A stretch of DNA of 64,000 nucleotides from Kluyvera sichuanensis (GCF_014218705.1 NZ_JABBJF010000019.1:32935-96934); one strand, 5' to 3'. Positions 46,164 to 55,563 are shown, counted from the first letter of the stretch. The notes: a model not told the origin generated them from the sequence alone. Made by a program: numbers and translations.

Positions 46164-47309
46164 TTAGCGACCGCCCATAATGGCGATATAGTCCTGCGTC
46201 CAGCGGCTGTAAGGCACGTATTTACCGCCTTCGGCGATAGGCGTTTTCCAGAAAGCGATTTTGTCGAAGAAGCTGTAGCCGTTGGTCTCACAACCTTTAT
46301 CGCCCAGCAGCGTGCTGGCTTTACAGCCTTCAGGCACTACCGGCAGCGAACCAAACCACGCCGCCACATCGCCCTGAACCTTCGGCGTTAACGACCAGTT
46401 CATCCATTTGTAGGCACAGACCGGGTGCTTCGCTTCAGCGTGCAGCATGGTGGTATCCGCCCAACCGGTGACTCCCTCTTTCGGGAAGACGGTGGCAATC
46501 GGCTGCCCTTCACCTTTCAGCCCGTTGGCCTGATACGGCCAGGCGCTGGAGGCCACTACGCCTTCATTTTTGAAATCGCTCATCTGTACGGTGGTGTCGT
46601 GCCAGTAGCGGTGGATCAGCTCATGCTGATCGCGCAGCACCTTCAGCACGGCTTGATATTGCGCTTCGGTAAGCTGGTACGGGTCGCTGATGCCCAGCTG
46701 TGGCTGGGTGGCTTTAACAAACAGCGCCGCATCGGCGATGTAGATTGGGCCCTCATAGGCCTGCACGCGGCCCTGGTTGGTTTTGCCATCCGGCAGATTT
46801 TGCTTAACGAAGATAACGTTCCAGGAGTCCGGCGGCGTTGGGAAGGTTTTGGTGTTGTACATCAGCAGGTTCGGGCCCCACTGATACGGCGTACCGTAAA
46901 CTTTACCGTCGACGTTAAACCAGGCCCCTTTTTCCAGGCGTGGGTCGAGGGTTTTCCAGTTCTCAATCAGTGCGGTGTTAATCGGCTGCACGCGTTTACC
47001 CATGATCAAGCGCAGCGAGGCGTCGCCCGAGGCGGTCACCAGGTCGTAGCCCCCCTTCGCCATCAGGCTGACCATTTCATCGGAAGTCGCGGCGGTTTTC
47101 ACGTTGACCTGGCAGCCGGTATCTTTTTCAAACTGCGTCACCCAGTCGTAGCCCTTATCGGTCTGGCCCCGTTCGATATACCCCGGCCAGGCGATAATAT
47201 CCAACCGACCTTCCGCTTTCCCCAGCGACGTTGGCGGTTCGGCGGCATTCGCGGTCGCCACGGTCATCACCAGCGCGCACAGGCTGCTGCGTGCAAATTT
47301 CTTGCTCAT
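46164..47309 (-). CDS. ydcS: Periplasmic polyamine-type binding protein YdcS
   Basis: A 381-residue solute-binding protein, same length as E. coli YdcS, with a signal peptide ending ATANA (about residue 22). Conserved segments are IAWPGYIERGQTDKGYDWV and GTPYQWGPNLLMYNTK. It delivers putrescine or related compounds to YdcUV; E. coli YdcS is also reported to act in polyhydroxybutyrate formation. First gene of the operon, 274 bases after the MocR regulator gene. Confidence 0.95.
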   Translation of the reverse strand: MSKKFARSSLCALVMTVATANAAEPPTSLGKAEGRLDIIAWPGYIERGQTDKGYDWVTQFEKDTGCQVNVKTAATSDEMVSLMAKGGYDLVTASGDASLRLIMGKRVQPINTALIENWKTLDPRLEKGAWFNVDGKVYGTPYQWGPNLLMYNTKTFPTPPDSWNVIFVKQNLPDGKTNQGRVQAYEGPIYIADAALFVKATQPQLGISDPYQLTEAQYQAVLKVLRDQHELIHRYWHDTTVQMSDFKNEGVVASSAWPYQANGLKGEGQPIATVFPKEGVTGWADTTMLHAEAKHPVCAYKWMNWSLTPKVQGDVAAWFGSLPVVPEGCKASTLLGDKGCETNGYSFFDKIAFWKTPIAEGGKYVPYSRWTQDYIAIMGGR

Positions 47310-47583
47310 AACGTTATTACTCCTGTCACAATGAATTTGAGCGGCAGCCGTGCCGTTAAAAATATCTCCCTTACTAAAAATAGACAGCGCCAGACGCTCT
47401 ACCCGTACAGCGGCGAGATATTTGCACAGGTTGTGACCAAGGGCGCATTCCGCAAAAATGGGAAATGGGCTGAGATAATATGGATTATAGACAAGGGGTT
47501 ACCGGCCAAAGGCGTTATGCATATTTCCTATGACCGGGTGTTATCAGGAGCGCTATCAGGGAATGGCAGGTGCAACCGGGGGG

Positions 47584-48996
47584 TTATTTCATCATTCTGC
47601 GAATCAGCGCGCCGAGGGTTTCTACCGCCCGCTCTTCGCGCTCGCTCCATCCCCAGGCGGTATTAAACCGGAAGAACGAGGCCCAGTTATCGGTCGTGGA
47701 GAACATTTTGCCCGGGGCGATGCTGATATGGTGTTCCAGCGCTTTTGCGCTCAGCACACCGGCATCCAAACCCGTCGGTAGTTCCAGCCACAGAAAGTAG
47801 CCGCTGTCATTATGGTGGATGTGCACCTCAGGCGGCAGCGCGCGCATCAGCGCCTGCCAGGCCTGCTGTTTGCGCTCCGCAAGCTGACGGCGTAGACGTC
47901 GCAGGTGCGCATCGTAGCGTTTGGTCGCCAGATAATCGACCAACGCCAGCTGCATCGGCGAACTGGTCGACAGTGTGCTCATCAGCTGTAAATGCTGAAT
48001 ACGCCGGGCGTGCTTGCCCGCTGCCACCCAGCCAATACGGAACCCAGGCACCAGACATTTTGAAAATGAACTGCAGTGCAGCGTCATATCACTTTTATCC
48101 CACGCCTTTGCTGGCAGCGGTTTATCGCGGCCAAAATAGAGCTCGCTGTAGACATCATCTTCAATCAGCGTGACGTTGTATTCGCTGAGGATCTCCACCA
48201 GGCGCGCTTTCTTTTCCGGCGTCAGGGTAAAGCCAAGCGGGTTCTGGCTGTTGGTCATCAACCAGCAGGCTTTCACCGGGTAGGTTTGCAGCGCCTGCAC
48301 CAGCGCATCGAGGTCGATACCCTCTTGCACATCGGTGGCGACCGACAGTGCTTTGAGCCGTAGACGTTCCAGTGCCTGCAGTGCGCCGTAAAAACAAGGG
48401 TTCTCAACGATCACCCAATCGCCCGGTTCCGTGACCGCCTGCAGGCTGAGGTTCAGCGCTTCCAGCGCACCGGCGGTGATCACAATCTCATCCGGGGAGA
48501 TGGTCATGCCCTGGAGCGCATAGCGCCTTGCGATGGCATGACGCAGTTCGTCATTACCCGGCGGCAGGTTTTCAATCACGCTCATCGCCGTTGCGGTCTT
48601 GCTGACCTGTGCCAGCGAGCGGTTAAGCTGCGGCAGCGGGAACAGTTTGGGGTCGGGAAAAGCGGAGGCAAACGGCAGCACCGAGGCATTCCGGCTGGCC
48701 TGCAGCACTTCAAAGATATAGGTGTTGATGTCAACGGCGTTATCAGGCATGACCTGCGCAGGCGCCGTAACCGCGCGGGTGGTCACCGCACGCGGGGCGA
48801 CATAATAGCCGGACTGCGGGCGCGCCACGATGCGCCCCTGGCTTTCCAGCAACTGGTACGCGTGGCTGACGGTCATAAAGCTCATGCCGCTGTTCACCAC
48901 CTGCTCACGCAGCGACGGCAGTTTATCGCCCGGCAGCCACACCCCAAGGGCAATCTGTTCCATCATCTGCTCGGCGAGGCGCTGGTATTTTTTCAT
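47584..48996 (-). CDS. ydcR: MocR-family regulator YdcR
   Basis: A 470-residue fusion of a GntR winged helix (WLPGDKLPSLREQVVNSGMS, key residues SLREQV) and an aminotransferase fold type I domain; the PLP lysine lies in HCSSFSKCLVPGFRIGW near residue 312. It sits upstream of ydcSTUV-patD in the same orientation as in K-12 and is the likely regulator of that operon. The 274-base gap to ydcS shows no other gene. Confidence 0.94.
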   Translation of the reverse strand: MKKYQRLAEQMMEQIALGVWLPGDKLPSLREQVVNSGMSFMTVSHAYQLLESQGRIVARPQSGYYVAPRAVTTRAVTAPAQVMPDNAVDINTYIFEVLQASRNASVLPFASAFPDPKLFPLPQLNRSLAQVSKTATAMSVIENLPPGNDELRHAIARRYALQGMTISPDEIVITAGALEALNLSLQAVTEPGDWVIVENPCFYGALQALERLRLKALSVATDVQEGIDLDALVQALQTYPVKACWLMTNSQNPLGFTLTPEKKARLVEILSEYNVTLIEDDVYSELYFGRDKPLPAKAWDKSDMTLHCSSFSKCLVPGFRIGWVAAGKHARRIQHLQLMSTLSTSSPMQLALVDYLATKRYDAHLRRLRRQLAERKQQAWQALMRALPPEVHIHHNDSGYFLWLELPTGLDAGVLSAKALEHHISIAPGKMFSTTDNWASFFRFNTAWGWSEREERAVETLGALIRRMMK

Positions 48997-49189
48997 GGCG
49001 AATCCCGGTGAATCTTAGATTGCGTCTATATTATATCAGCGTTACAAAATATGCATTTTTATGTAACTGATATGGGTGAATGTTGATTTTGACGCTCACC
49101 TGCGCTGGGGTTCAACGTCGTGAACGATTGATCTGCAACATCAAACTGGCCTATGTGGTGGGAAATACATCAGCGCGCGCCACGTAGCC

Positions 49190-49450
49190 ATGGCAAAAAA
49201 ATGTCAGCTCGTCATGATGTGCAGCTTGCTGAAAACGACGCGAATCACTTATTACATGAAAATGACAAGTATTGAATTGCTGGGCTACTCCGCTGCGCTC
49301 TGTTTCTCCTCGGTCATCGCCTCCCAGGAATTACACAGCGAAACGTTAGAACTGGTTAACCCACTGTTGTTTATCGTGGTGCTCGGCAGCGCGCTGGCCT
49401 GCCTTTACCCACGAACCAAAAAGTTCGCCTCACGATTCACCCGCGGGTAA
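49190..49450 (+). CDS. Hypothetical small membrane protein
   Basis: Up to 86 residues; the likely core starts at MKMTSIELLGYSAALCFSS, with two hydrophobic segments and the link ASQELHSETLELVNP, ending KKFASRFTRG. The start is unresolved (ATG codons at 49190, 49214, 49256 and 49262; none has a strong ribosome site). Not recognised. It lies divergent from ydcR and upstream of the bd oxidase. Confidence 0.45.
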   Translation: MAKKCQLVMMCSLLKTTRITYYMKMTSIELLGYSAALCFSSVIASQELHSETLELVNPLLFIVVLGSALACLYPRTKKFASRFTRG

Positions 49451-49595
49451 CCAACCGATAGAGACAGCGATAACAGCCGTCAAAAAATGACCGGAATGTT
49501 AAAACTGTTATCATTTAATACCCCTCGACTGTCTCTGCCCCCATGCCGTTCCCCCCTCTAAAATCAAGCCGAGTCTTCTTCTCCACGGAGTTTGC

Positions 49596-50987
49596 ATGTT
49601 CGGTCTTGATGCGTTTCACCTCGCGCGAATTCAATTTGCCTTTACCGTTTCGTTCCACATTATTTTTCCCGCCATCACCATCGGCCTCGCCAGCTATCTG
49701 GCGGTGCTCGAAGGTCTGTGGTTGAAAACCCGTAACCCGGTCTGGCGTTCGCTGTATCAGTTCTGGTCAAAGATCTTCGCCGTCAATTTCGGCATGGGCG
49801 TCGTGTCCGGGCTGGTGATGGCCTATCAGTTTGGTACCAACTGGAGCGGTTTTTCGCAGTTTGCGGGCAGCATTACCGGCCCGCTGTTAACCTATGAAGT
49901 GCTGACCGCCTTCTTCCTCGAAGCCGGTTTTCTCGGCGTCATGCTGTTCGGCTGGAACCGCGTCGGCCCAGGGCTGCACTTCTTCGCCACCTGCATGGTC
50001 GCGTTGGGCACCATCATCTCCACCTTCTGGATCCTCGCCTCCAACAGCTGGATGCAGACGCCACAGGGATATGAAATCGTCAACGGGCAGGTCGTGCCGG
50101 TCGACTGGTTTGCGGTGGTGTTTAACCCATCGTTCCCTTACCGACTGCTGCATATGTCCATTGCCGCGTTCTTGAGCAGTGCGCTGTTCGTCGGCGCGTC
50201 GGCGGCCTGGCATCTGCTGCGCGGCAACCAGACGCCAGCTATTCGCACCATGTTTTCCATGGCGCTGTGGATGACGCTTATCGTCGCCCCAATTCAGGCG
50301 ATGGTCGGTGATATGCACGGTCTCAATACGCTCAAGCATCAGCCAGCGAAAATTGCCGCCATTGAAGGCCACTGGGAAAACCCGCCGGGCGAACCCACGC
50401 CGCTGCTGCTGTTTGGCTGGCCGGATATGGAGCAGGAGCGCACTCGCTTCGGGCTGGAGATCCCGGCGTTGGGCAGCCTGATCCTCACCCACAGCCTGGA
50501 TAAACAGGTTCCGGCGCTAAAAGCGTTCGCCAAAGAAGACAGACCCAACTCCACCATCGTCTTCTGGTCATTCCGCATCATGGCCGGGCTAGGCATGCTG
50601 ATGTTGTTGCTGGGCGTCATGGCGCTATGGCTGCGCAAGCGGCAAACCCTTTACACCTCGCGCCCGTTCCTGTGGTTCGCGCTGCTGATGGGCCCTTCTG
50701 GCCTGGTGGCGATCCTTGCCGGATGGGTGACGACGGAGGTGGGCCGCCAGCCGTGGGTGGTTTATGGGCTGCAGCGCACGGCGGACGCCGTCTCAGCGCA
50801 CGGTGACCTGCATATGAGCGTCAGTCTGCTGACCTTTTTCGTTGTCTACAGCTCGGTCTTCGGCGTGGGCTACAGCTATATGGTGCGCCTGATCCGCAAA
50901 GGCCCGCAGCCGTTTAGCCCTGAACCGCAAGGAACCCCAGCACGTCCACTATCTGCGGCGATGTCCCACGAGGAGGAGCGAGTATGA
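49596..50987 (+). CDS. cioA: Cyanide-insensitive bd-type ubiquinol oxidase subunit I (CioA)
   Basis: A 463-residue subunit I, shorter than CydA (522) because it has the short Q-loop. The b595 ligand candidate is His21 in VSFHIIFPA; the b558 ligand candidate is His in YRLLHMSIAAF near 186. The GRQPW motif and HQPAKIAAIEGHWE quinol segment are intact. CioAB reduces oxygen to water without pumping protons and resists cyanide. CGGAG lies 6 bases before the ATG. Gene symbol by family. Confidence 0.93.
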   Translation: MFGLDAFHLARIQFAFTVSFHIIFPAITIGLASYLAVLEGLWLKTRNPVWRSLYQFWSKIFAVNFGMGVVSGLVMAYQFGTNWSGFSQFAGSITGPLLTYEVLTAFFLEAGFLGVMLFGWNRVGPGLHFFATCMVALGTIISTFWILASNSWMQTPQGYEIVNGQVVPVDWFAVVFNPSFPYRLLHMSIAAFLSSALFVGASAAWHLLRGNQTPAIRTMFSMALWMTLIVAPIQAMVGDMHGLNTLKHQPAKIAAIEGHWENPPGEPTPLLLFGWPDMEQERTRFGLEIPALGSLILTHSLDKQVPALKAFAKEDRPNSTIVFWSFRIMAGLGMLMLLLGVMALWLRKRQTLYTSRPFLWFALLMGPSGLVAILAGWVTTEVGRQPWVVYGLQRTADAVSAHGDLHMSVSLLTFFVVYSSVFGVGYSYMVRLIRKGPQPFSPEPQGTPARPLSAAMSHEEERV

Positions 50988-51994
50988 ACATCGATCTGTC
51001 CATTATCTGGTTTGTGATTATTGTGTTTGCCACCCTGATGTATATCGTCATGGATGGTTTTGATTTGGGGATTGGCATTCTCTTCCCCTTCACCCGCAGC
51101 GCGCAGGAGCGCGATGTGATGGTAAACAGCGTGGCGCCGGTCTGGGACGGCAATGAAACCTGGCTGGTGCTCGGCGGCGCGGGGCTATTTGGCGCGTTCC
51201 CGCTGGCCTACGCGGTGATTATCGACGCCTTGACCATTCCGCTGTCGCTGATGCTGGTCGGCCTGATCTTTCGCGGCGTGGCCTTCGAGTTTCGTTTCAA
51301 TGCCACGCCGTCGCACCGGCCATTCTGGGACAAGGCCTTCATGGGTGGTTCGATTCTGGCGACCTTTTGCCAGGGAATCGTCGTTGGCGCGGTAATTAAC
51401 GGCTTTGAGGTAACGGGACGGGCCTACAGCGGCGGTGCCTTCGACTGGTTCACGCCGTTTACGCTGTTCTGCGGCGTGGGGCTGACTATCGCCTACGCGC
51501 TGCTGGGTGCGACCTGGCTTGTGATGAAAAGCGAAGCCTCGCTCCAGCATACGATGAAGCGCAGCGCGCGCGGGCTGCTGCTGGCGCTACTGGCGGTTAT
51601 CGCTATTATCAGCCTCTGGACGCCGATGCAGCATGAGGCCATTGCCCGACGCTGGTTTAGCCTGCCGAATCTCTATTATCTGCTACCGGTGCCGCTGCTG
51701 GTTATCGCCGCCAGCGCCCTGCTGTGGCGGCACCTGGCACGAGATACCAGCCATGCGCAGCCGTTTATTCTGACGCTGGTGCTGGTGTTCCTCGGCTTTA
51801 GCGGACTGGGGATCAGCATCTGGCCCGCCATTATTCCGCCGTCCATTACGCTCTGGCAGGCCGCAGCGCCCGTGCAAAGCCAGGAGTTTATGCTGATTGG
51901 CGCGCTGTTTATTATCCCGATTATTCTGGTGTACACCTTCTGGAGCTATTACGTTTTTCGCGGCAAAGTGCCGCAGGATGAGGGCTACCATTGA
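50984..51994 (+). CDS. cioB: bd-type ubiquinol oxidase subunit II (CioB)
   Basis: A 336-residue eight- or nine-helix subunit II with the conserved start IWFVIIVFATLMYIVMDGFD and the GNETWLVLGGAGLFGAFPLAY block. It overlaps cioA by 4 bases (ATGA) and is followed by a DUF2474 peptide whose ATG overlaps its stop. GAGGAGCG precedes the ATG. Confidence 0.94.
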   Translation: MNIDLSIIWFVIIVFATLMYIVMDGFDLGIGILFPFTRSAQERDVMVNSVAPVWDGNETWLVLGGAGLFGAFPLAYAVIIDALTIPLSLMLVGLIFRGVAFEFRFNATPSHRPFWDKAFMGGSILATFCQGIVVGAVINGFEVTGRAYSGGAFDWFTPFTLFCGVGLTIAYALLGATWLVMKSEASLQHTMKRSARGLLLALLAVIAIISLWTPMQHEAIARRWFSLPNLYYLLPVPLLVIAASALLWRHLARDTSHAQPFILTLVLVFLGFSGLGISIWPAIIPPSITLWQAAAPVQSQEFMLIGALFIIPIILVYTFWSYYVFRGKVPQDEGYH

Positions 51995-52119
51995 TGAAAA
52001 ATCGCTGGGTTTCACGCCTTTTCTGGCTGGTCGCATTATGGGGCGGCAGCGTATTGGCGCTGGCCGTGGTGGGGAGCCTATTTCGTGTACTGATGACCGC
52101 GGCTGGGTTTAAATCCTGA
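51994..52119 (+). CDS. DUF2474 small subunit of the bd oxidase operon
   Basis: A 41-residue single-helix peptide (MKNRWVSRLFWLVALWGGS, ending RVLMTAAGFKS) that starts on the TGATG of the cioB stop. DUF2474 proteins accompany CioAB-type oxidases and are thought to play a CydX-like stabilising role. Recognised from size, coupling and the Arg-x-x-x-Leu-x-Trp helix start. Confidence 0.85.
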   Translation: MKNRWVSRLFWLVALWGGSVLALAVVGSLFRVLMTAAGFKS

Positions 52120-52249
52120 TATAACAACGGGATGAATGTTTTAAGCTTTACGTGCCCGGACTATTCTTAATTGGACGGGCCTTCACATTTCCTCCATGTT
52201 TTATTGGTCAACTACATCCCATACACAAAAGCAATGTATGGAGTACATG

Positions 52250-52606
52250 ATGAAGAAAATTATTGCACTGTCTGCAATCCTGGCAATGGGTCTGTGTTCA
52301 ACCGCTTTCGCCGCCGACCATCAGGAGCCGCCGAAAAAGCCGCCTGTAGAACAGCAGCATAATGGCCAGCCGCCGCACGATAACAAAGGCCCGCAGCAGG
52401 ATGGCAAAGGCCAGCCGCCACGCGACAACAAAGGTCCACAGCACGATGGCAAAGGCCAGCCGCCACGCGACAACAAAGGTCCACAGCACGATGGCAAAGG
52501 CCTGCCGCCGCACGACAATAAAGGCCCGCAGCATGATGGCAAAGGCCAGCCGCCAAAACACGACGGCGACAACAAGCTGCCACCGAAAGACGGGCAGCAT
52601 AACTAA
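52250..52606 (+). CDS. Secreted Pro/Gly/Asp-rich tandem-repeat protein
   Basis: A 118-residue protein with a clean signal peptide (MKKIIALSAILAMGLCSTAFA) and a wholly hydrophilic mature part made of four copies of a 15-residue unit of the form GQPPRDNKGPQHDGK plus a partial fifth. It should be disordered in the periplasm. Composition resembles stress-shield proteins such as Asr although the unit is unrelated. The ATG at 52250 gives the signal peptide; upstream in-frame codons are not used. Terminated by a strong hairpin. Not recognised as any named gene. Confidence 0.8.
   Translation: MKKIIALSAILAMGLCSTAFAADHQEPPKKPPVEQQHNGQPPHDNKGPQQDGKGQPPRDNKGPQHDGKGQPPRDNKGPQHDGKGLPPHDNKGPQHDGKGQPPKHDGDNKLPPKDGQHN
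52364..52543 (+). repeat. Four 45-base tandem repeats
   Basis: Each unit runs GGCCAGCCGCCACGCGACAA onward and encodes G(Q/L)PP(R/H)DNKGPQ(H/Q)DGK; the central two are nearly identical. Confidence 0.9.
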
Positions 52607-52608
52607 GT

Positions 52609-52636
52609 AAAAAAGGCCGGAGATTCCGGCCTTTTT
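52609..52636 (+). terminator. Terminator of the repeat-protein gene
   Basis: AAAAAGGCCGG-AGATT-CCGGCCTTTTT stem right after the stop. Confidence 0.88.
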
Positions 52637-52655
52637 GTTTGGCATTGTTGCCTTT

Positions 52656-52684
52656 CCCGGCGTCGCGTTGCTCGGCCGGGCTAC
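52656..52684. repeat. Single REP unit
   Basis: CCCGGCGTCGCGTTGCTCGG ending CCGGGCTAC, between convergent genes, same family as at 716. Confidence 0.75.
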
Positions 52685-52694
52685 ATAAGCGGCG

Positions 52695-54653
52695 CTATTT
52701 CCGGCGCGGTAAGGTTTTCAGCAAATCGTCCGGGCTGACCGATGCCACCACGCTGCCCGGCAGCGGCATCTTCAGGATGTGGTTTTTGATTTTGCCAATC
52801 ACATGCATTTCACACGGGCGGCAGTCAAATTTCAGCGTCAGCACTTCGTCACCGTTAATCAACTGCATCGGCGTGGCTTTCCAGCTTTTAATCGACCCCT
52901 TCGCCTGTTTTGGACACAGGTTAAAGGCAAAGCGCAGGCAGTGTTTGGTGATCATCACCGGCACGTCGCCCTTCTCTTCATGCGCCTCATAGGCTGCATC
53001 AATCAGCTGTACGCCGTAGCGATGATAAAACTCACGCGCCTTGTGGTTATACACGTTGGCCAGGAAGTTAAGATGGCTTTCCGGATAGACCGGCGGCGGC
53101 GTGGTTACCGCTTTACGGCTTCCGCGCACGTAGGCCGCCAGACGCGCTTCATCGAGCATTTCTACGGTTTCACGGCGCAGCTGGTTCAGCATACTGTTAG
53201 GCACAAAAAGTGCCTCCGGCAGCATGACGTCAACCCCGCGCGGATAGTAGATCGTCTGGCCCAGCTTGGCGATCCCGTCCTGCAGCTGGCTCAGCGCTTT
53301 CTCCGCATTGTTCGCCGCCGCAAACTCACCGTCCAGGGTATGCGTCACGCTAACGCCATCTTCGCTGGTCATGGTCAGCACCAGTTGTTCCTGCCAGCCT
53401 GACAGCTCGATATCCACCTCAATGCGGCGTTCGCTGGAGGTTTTCAGCAGCGCCTGCTGCCAGTTGTGATCGAGATTGCGGTTCAATACCTGATGCGGAC
53501 GCGCTTTATGCAGGTCAGCCGGCATCTCATTCGGCCACACGCGATAGCGGTTTTCACCGATTTTCTCTACCGTGTTGGCGCGGAAACCGACCACTTCACG
53601 TTTAATCAATACGTTCAGGCCATCGCCGTTGGCCAGCGGCTCGCTGACTTCCACATCGAGGGTATCTTTATTGACCTTCAGCACTTCACCGACCGGCAGG
53701 CCAACAAATTTCGGCGAGTCGAACGCACCGATGTTCATCTGGCGCTGGTTAACAAAGTAATCGGTGCTGCCGCGATGGAAGGTTTTGTCCGTTGACGGCA
53801 CGAAGAAATGTTCAGTGCGTCCGGCAGAGGTACGGCCTAAATCACCGCGTTCTTCAATCAGCGTATCGAGCATCTGGCGATAGTGCGCGGTGATGTTCTT
53901 CACATAGCTCATATCTTTATAGCGCCCTTCAATCTTGAAGGAACGTACGCCCGCGTCAATCAGCGCGCCAAGGTTGGCGGTCTGATCGTTATCTTTCATC
54001 GACAGCAGGTGTTTTTCGAACGCCACCACGCGACCCTGATCATCTTTCAGGGTGTACGGCAGACGGCAGGCCTGCGAACAGTCGCCACGGTTGGCGCTAC
54101 GTCCGGTCTGGGCATGCGAAATATTGCACTGCCCGGAGTAGGCCACGCACAGTGCACCGTGGATAAAGAACTCGATGGTCGCATCGGTCACGTCATGAAT
54201 GGCTTTAATCTGCTGCAGATTCAGTTCGCGCGCCAGCACGATCTGGCTGAACCCGACGTCCGACAGGAACTTAGCTTTCTCAACGGTGCGTATATCGCAC
54301 TGGGTGCTGGCATGCAGCTCAATTGGCGGCAGGTCGAGCTGCATAATGCCCATATCCTGCACGATCAGCGCATCCACACCTGCGTCGTACAGGCTGGTAA
54401 TCAGCTTCTGCGCTGGCTCCAGCTCGTCATCATGCAGAATGGTGTTGAGGGTAATAAAGATTTTCGCGCCGTAACGATGAGCAAACGGCACCAGCGCGGC
54501 GATGTCCTGCAGGCTGTTGCTGGCGTTATGGCGCGCCCCAAAACCAGGGCCGCCGATATACACCGCATCGGCACCATGAAGAATCGCTTCGCGAGCAATA
54601 GCGGTATCGCGAGCCGGGCTAAGGAGTTCAAGGAGAGTGTTCTGCTGGCGCAT
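52695..54653 (-). CDS. rlhA: 23S rRNA C2501 hydroxylation protein RlhA (U32 family)
   Basis: A 652-residue U32 peptidase-family protein matching E. coli RlhA (YdcP, 653). It hydroxylates C2501 of 23S rRNA using prephenate-derived chemistry and an iron-sulfur cluster. The U32 signature is visible in EFFIHGALCVAYSGQC and the cysteine set SGQCNISH, NRGDCSQACRLPY; the C-terminal CLRFAFNLCPKQ and DCRPCEMHVIG add further cysteines. Start at 54653 (MRQQNTLLELLSPARD) matches the E. coli length; the 34-codon upstream extension is rejected. Confidence 0.94.
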   Translation of the reverse strand: MRQQNTLLELLSPARDTAIAREAILHGADAVYIGGPGFGARHNASNSLQDIAALVPFAHRYGAKIFITLNTILHDDELEPAQKLITSLYDAGVDALIVQDMGIMQLDLPPIELHASTQCDIRTVEKAKFLSDVGFSQIVLARELNLQQIKAIHDVTDATIEFFIHGALCVAYSGQCNISHAQTGRSANRGDCSQACRLPYTLKDDQGRVVAFEKHLLSMKDNDQTANLGALIDAGVRSFKIEGRYKDMSYVKNITAHYRQMLDTLIEERGDLGRTSAGRTEHFFVPSTDKTFHRGSTDYFVNQRQMNIGAFDSPKFVGLPVGEVLKVNKDTLDVEVSEPLANGDGLNVLIKREVVGFRANTVEKIGENRYRVWPNEMPADLHKARPHQVLNRNLDHNWQQALLKTSSERRIEVDIELSGWQEQLVLTMTSEDGVSVTHTLDGEFAAANNAEKALSQLQDGIAKLGQTIYYPRGVDVMLPEALFVPNSMLNQLRRETVEMLDEARLAAYVRGSRKAVTTPPPVYPESHLNFLANVYNHKAREFYHRYGVQLIDAAYEAHEEKGDVPVMITKHCLRFAFNLCPKQAKGSIKSWKATPMQLINGDEVLTLKFDCRPCEMHVIGKIKNHILKMPLPGSVVASVSPDDLLKTLPRRK

Positions 54654-54852
54654 ACAGTCAGGGTTATCCAGTCGGGTCACAAAATGGCGGCTATTGTAGC
54701 CAGAAGCCGCGACGGACGAAAACAGTTTCCACCGCTTGTGCGCCGCGATTAGCATAATTTCAGTAACCTATTACCGAAATGGGCATTTCCGCTTTCGACA
54801 TCCGTCCGTTAGAGTCGGTTTCGTATTCCGGACTTTCCTCGTAACGGCCACG

Positions 54853-55428
54853 TTATGGTTCATTGTCATGATTTGCCGCAGGCCTGCCTGCGGCGTTTTC
54901 TTTGGGATAATGAATGATAGAGTGGAAATGGGTTACCTGCTCGCCGCTGTTGCGATAGGCATGCGCCAGGTCGCCCGCAAAGCGCAATCCCTGCCCGGGA
55001 TAGAGCGTCCGCCACTCCCCCTCAACGCACATATCAAGCTGCCCACTAATTACCACTACGTGTTCAATCACCCCTTTTTCATGCGGCGTTGATTCGCTTA
55101 ATGCGCCAGGCGCAAGGGTGATAGAGAAATGATCAAAGCACAGTACCGGGTCCCAGGGGAATACTGGTGTCACCACCATCGCCTGCTGTTGCGGGTCAAA
55201 CGACTGCTCTGCGCCCGGTATTTCAGGCGTAATAAAGACCGAAAACGGCACGTTCAGACCGGTGGCTATTTTCCACAGCGTCGCCACCGTCGGGCTGGAC
55301 TCGTTGCGTTCGATTTGCCCTAGCATCGCCTTCGACACGGCGGTCTCTTCCGCCAGCTTAGACAGGCTCCAGCCGCGCTGCTGACGTAAGGATTTCAGCG
55401 TTGCCGCCAGGTGTTGCGCAATATTCAT
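54853..55428 (-). CDS. sutR: XRE-cupin regulator SutR (YdcN)
   Basis: A 191-residue regulator: helix-turn-helix at residues 10-60 (LRQQRGWSLSKLAEETAVSK, then RNESSPTVATLWKIA) and a C-terminal cupin (HEKGVIEHVVVISGQLDMCVEGEW). It matches E. coli SutR, reported to control sulfur-utilisation genes. The ATG at 55428 follows GGAGGTGGA. Divergent from ydcO with 135 bases between starts containing two copies of ACGTTATARCGCACAA. Confidence 0.92.
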   Translation of the reverse strand: MNIAQHLAATLKSLRQQRGWSLSKLAEETAVSKAMLGQIERNESSPTVATLWKIATGLNVPFSVFITPEIPGAEQSFDPQQQAMVVTPVFPWDPVLCFDHFSITLAPGALSESTPHEKGVIEHVVVISGQLDMCVEGEWRTLYPGQGLRFAGDLAHAYRNSGEQVTHFHSIIHYPKENAAGRPAANHDNEP

Positions 55429-55503
55429 TCCACCTCCATTCTCTTCCATCGCCAAAGTATACCCCACGCTGCCCGTGCCGTTTTAGCAAATCCGACGGCT
55501 CCA

Positions 55504-55554
55504 TTGTACGTTATAGCGCACAATGCTACATTGAGTGGACGTTATAACGCACAA
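55504..55554. promoter_or_regulatory. Paired operator-like repeats between sutR and ydcO
   Basis: ACGTTATAGCGCACAA at 55508-55523 and ACGTTATAACGCACAA at 55539-55554, identical at 15 of 16 bases, start-to-start spacing 31 bases (about three helical turns). Each is itself nearly palindromic around TATA. The second ends 9 bases before the ydcO ATG. Likely SutR binding sites. Confidence 0.65.
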
Positions 55555-55563
55555 GAGGCTTTT

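Noticed and set aside
46425..47666. 413-codon ORF antisense to ydcS and spanning into ydcR
   Set aside because: Crosses two well-supported genes and a promoter; no ribosome site or family match.
52364..52543. Regular 45-base repeats as CRISPR
   Set aside because: Contiguous and coding; no variable spacers and no cas genes nearby.
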